NCBI GenBank assembly: GCA_027365375.1 | Contig: DAHXNM010000255.1 | Location: 1 to 6,471 of the forward strand | DNA: 6,471 bases | Reading direction: 5' to 3' | Source of the DNA: Ferrimicrobium sp. | GTDB lineage: Bacteria; Actinomycetota; Acidimicrobiia; Acidimicrobiales; Acidimicrobiaceae | In this document: positions 5,882-6,471 of the stretch, in pieces | Layout of the letters: every line of letters starts with the position of its first letter | How positions within the stretch are numbered: the first letter of the stretch is position 1 | The notes under the pieces: generated by a model | What the model was told of the DNA's origin: nothing | The model's database searches: none | Seen by the model: the letters and a program-made list of their open reading frames with translations, nothing else | Made by a program: the position numbers and the translations under genes

Positions 5882-6001
5882 GTGCAGAAGATAGCACAGG
5901 ATCAGGCTGGTAACGGCGATCCAGGTTCACAGGCTCCTGTGGAGAGTCCGGATATCGCTATCGAGATTATCGATATTGACGGGATCTGTGGCGTCTACTG
6001 A
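5855..6001 (+). CDS. mftA: Mycofactocin precursor peptide MftA
   Basis: Ribosomally made precursor of the redox cofactor mycofactocin. The 48-residue peptide begins MGEESAISGVQ and ends DIDGICGVY, matching the invariant MftA C-terminus (IDGxCGVY). In known systems MftC, helped by MftB, oxidatively decarboxylates the final Tyr and cross-links it to the preceding Val. MftE then releases the Val-Tyr-derived unit, and MftD and MftF complete the cofactor. All these core residues are intact here (Val47, Tyr48). The leader is acidic with few basic residues and is longer than the 29-residue M. tuberculosis MftA as I recall it. The ATG has no Shine-Dalgarno, but a -10-like TAAACT lies nine bases upstream, suggesting a leaderless message. 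An in-frame GTG at 5882, preceded at a distance by GAGGAG, would give 39 residues. The identity is secure because mftB and mftC follow directly. Confidence 0.95.
   Translation: MGEESAISGVQKIAQDQAGNGDPGSQAPVESPDIAIEIIDIDGICGVY
5926..5943 (+). repeat. Perfect CACAGG/CCTGTG inverted repeat inside mftA
   Basis: CACAGG at 5928-5933 and CCTGTG at 5936-5941 are separated by CT. Two further outer pairs (one G-U) extend a possible RNA stem to 8 bp. It lies in leader-peptide codons 24-30 and has no following T-run, so it is not a terminator. It could affect mftA/mftB translation balance or be incidental. Confidence 0.3.
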
Positions 6002-6344
6002 CAACAATGTCGGAGGTGTGGGGTCGCCGACACGCTCCTTTTGCGAGATGCGACTTCGATGGTCAGCTGATGTGCAGATCCGTAGCGAGCGTTTTGGAGC
6101 GGTCGCCTACCATAGCAAAGCGCAGCGCCTCATGCTGATACAATCGACGGTGGTGACACAGCTGGCCAATCTACTCATTGGTAACAAACCAGCCTGGCTT
6201 GAACTAGCCGATCTTGGTTATGACGGTGATAAGCTCGAGCAACTTTTGAATCAGTTATACAAGGAGGCGGTGGTTGAGATCGTTGATGATCCAGGCACTC
6301 CGACGGTTGGACGCGTTCATCTCAGTGAGGATGTGCCAGGGTGA
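5988..6344 (+). CDS. mftB: Mycofactocin peptide chaperone MftB
   Basis: Small PqqD-like winged-helix protein (RiPP recognition element) that binds the MftA leader and presents it to the radical SAM enzyme MftC. From the GTG at 5988 the product has 118 residues. The family signature follows a short variable N-terminus: RLRWSADVQIRSERFGAVAYH (about 22-42) corresponds to the conserved W-x-L...V..R.E.FGA..Y..... segment. Then come RLMLIQSTVV and two helices ending in LNQLYKEAVVEIV (about 87-99). The start is uncertain. TTG at 5976 and GTG at 5988 both overlap the end of mftA. GTG at 6018 has GGAGG too close in front, and ATG at 6048 would remove most of the variable N-terminus. I chose 5988 as a compromise with a partial GACGGGA upstream. 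The stop overlaps the mftC start as GTGA. Confidence 0.88.
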   Translation: MASTDNNVGGVGSPTRSFCEMRLRWSADVQIRSERFGAVAYHSKAQRLMLIQSTVVTQLANLLIGNKPAWLELADLGYDGDKLEQLLNQLYKEAVVEIVDDPGTPTVGRVHLSEDVPG

Positions 6345-6471
6345 ACATGTTGCGTGACTCCCTGATCGAGGGCTTATCATCGCCCCTCTGTCTCACATGG
6401 GAGTTGACGTGGGCTTGTAATCTCTCTTGTCGACATTGCCTATCAGCATCTGGGGTGCCAGACCCGCGCGA
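6341..6471 (+). CDS. mftC: Mycofactocin radical SAM maturase MftC, 3'-truncated by window edge
   Basis: Radical S-adenosylmethionine peptide-modifying enzyme that acts on the C-terminal Val-Tyr of MftA, first by oxidative decarboxylation of Tyr and then by forming a carbon-carbon link to Val. Only the first 43 codons are present. They include LCLTWELTWACNLSCRHCLS (16-35), with the CX3CX2C motif at Cys26, Cys30 and Cys33 that ligates the radical SAM 4Fe-4S cluster, followed by SGVPDPR, as in MftC proteins. The rest of the barrel and the C-terminal SPASM auxiliary-cluster domain should lie beyond the window. The GTG at 6341 overlaps the mftB stop (GTGA), with GTGAGG about ten bases upstream; an ATG at 6347 is a close alternative. 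Confidence 0.93.
   Translation, partial: MNMLRDSLIEGLSSPLCLTWELTWACNLSCRHCLSASGVPDPR

Noticed and set aside
1..6471. Mobile elements, CRISPR arrays, tRNA genes, phage or toxin-antitoxin modules
   Set aside because: No transposase, spaced direct repeats, cloverleaf-type sequence, att-like duplication or suitable small gene pair was seen; the mft genes are a known cofactor pathway rather than a defence system.

Overview
The window looks like chromosomal DNA of an actinobacterium. The evidence is a Bpa-type proteasome activator ending in GNYL, an RpiB of the actinobacterial (Glu-base) type, and the start of a mycofactocin (mft) locus. Base composition is moderate for this phylum (roughly mid-50s % GC by eye, not computed). 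A moderately GC-rich actinobacterium, for example of the Acidimicrobiia, is plausible but not proven. Every gene lies on the + strand, coding density is very high, and there are no RNA genes, insertion sequences, CRISPR arrays or gene-free stretches over 100 bases.

Left part (1-2994): the 3' part of a phosphodiesterase/nucleotide pyrophosphatase-type alkaline-phosphatase-superfamily enzyme runs in from the left edge. It is followed by bpa (168 codons, strong Shine-Dalgarno), rpiB (overlaps bpa by ATGA) and a membrane-anchored extracytoplasmic alpha/beta hydrolase (overlaps rpiB by 14 bases).

Middle (2991-5792): a short amidase-signature hydrolase overlaps the hydrolase stop by GTGA. After a 60-base gap comes a stand-alone PaaZ/BoxD-type CoA-semialdehyde dehydrogenase with a perfect Shine-Dalgarno. 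It lacks the MaoC-like hydratase half found in E. coli PaaZ.

Right part (5793-6471): a 62-base gap holds a good promoter-like sequence, followed by the mycofactocin biosynthesis genes in canonical order. These are mftA (48-residue precursor peptide ending IDGICGVY), mftB (PqqD-like peptide chaperone) and the first 43 codons of mftC (radical SAM maturase with CX3CX2C), which leaves the window at the right edge.

How they fit together: bpa through the amidase look translationally coupled. The mft genes make a ribosomally derived redox cofactor used by nicotinamide-dependent dehydrogenases that hold their NAD(H) tightly. The esterase, amidase and semialdehyde dehydrogenase just upstream suggest, by inference only, a catabolic neighbourhood. 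The mft locus is a described system; the notable points are its long precursor, the overlap of core-peptide codons with mftB, the near-leaderless promoter with flanking inverted repeats, and the unusual neighbours.
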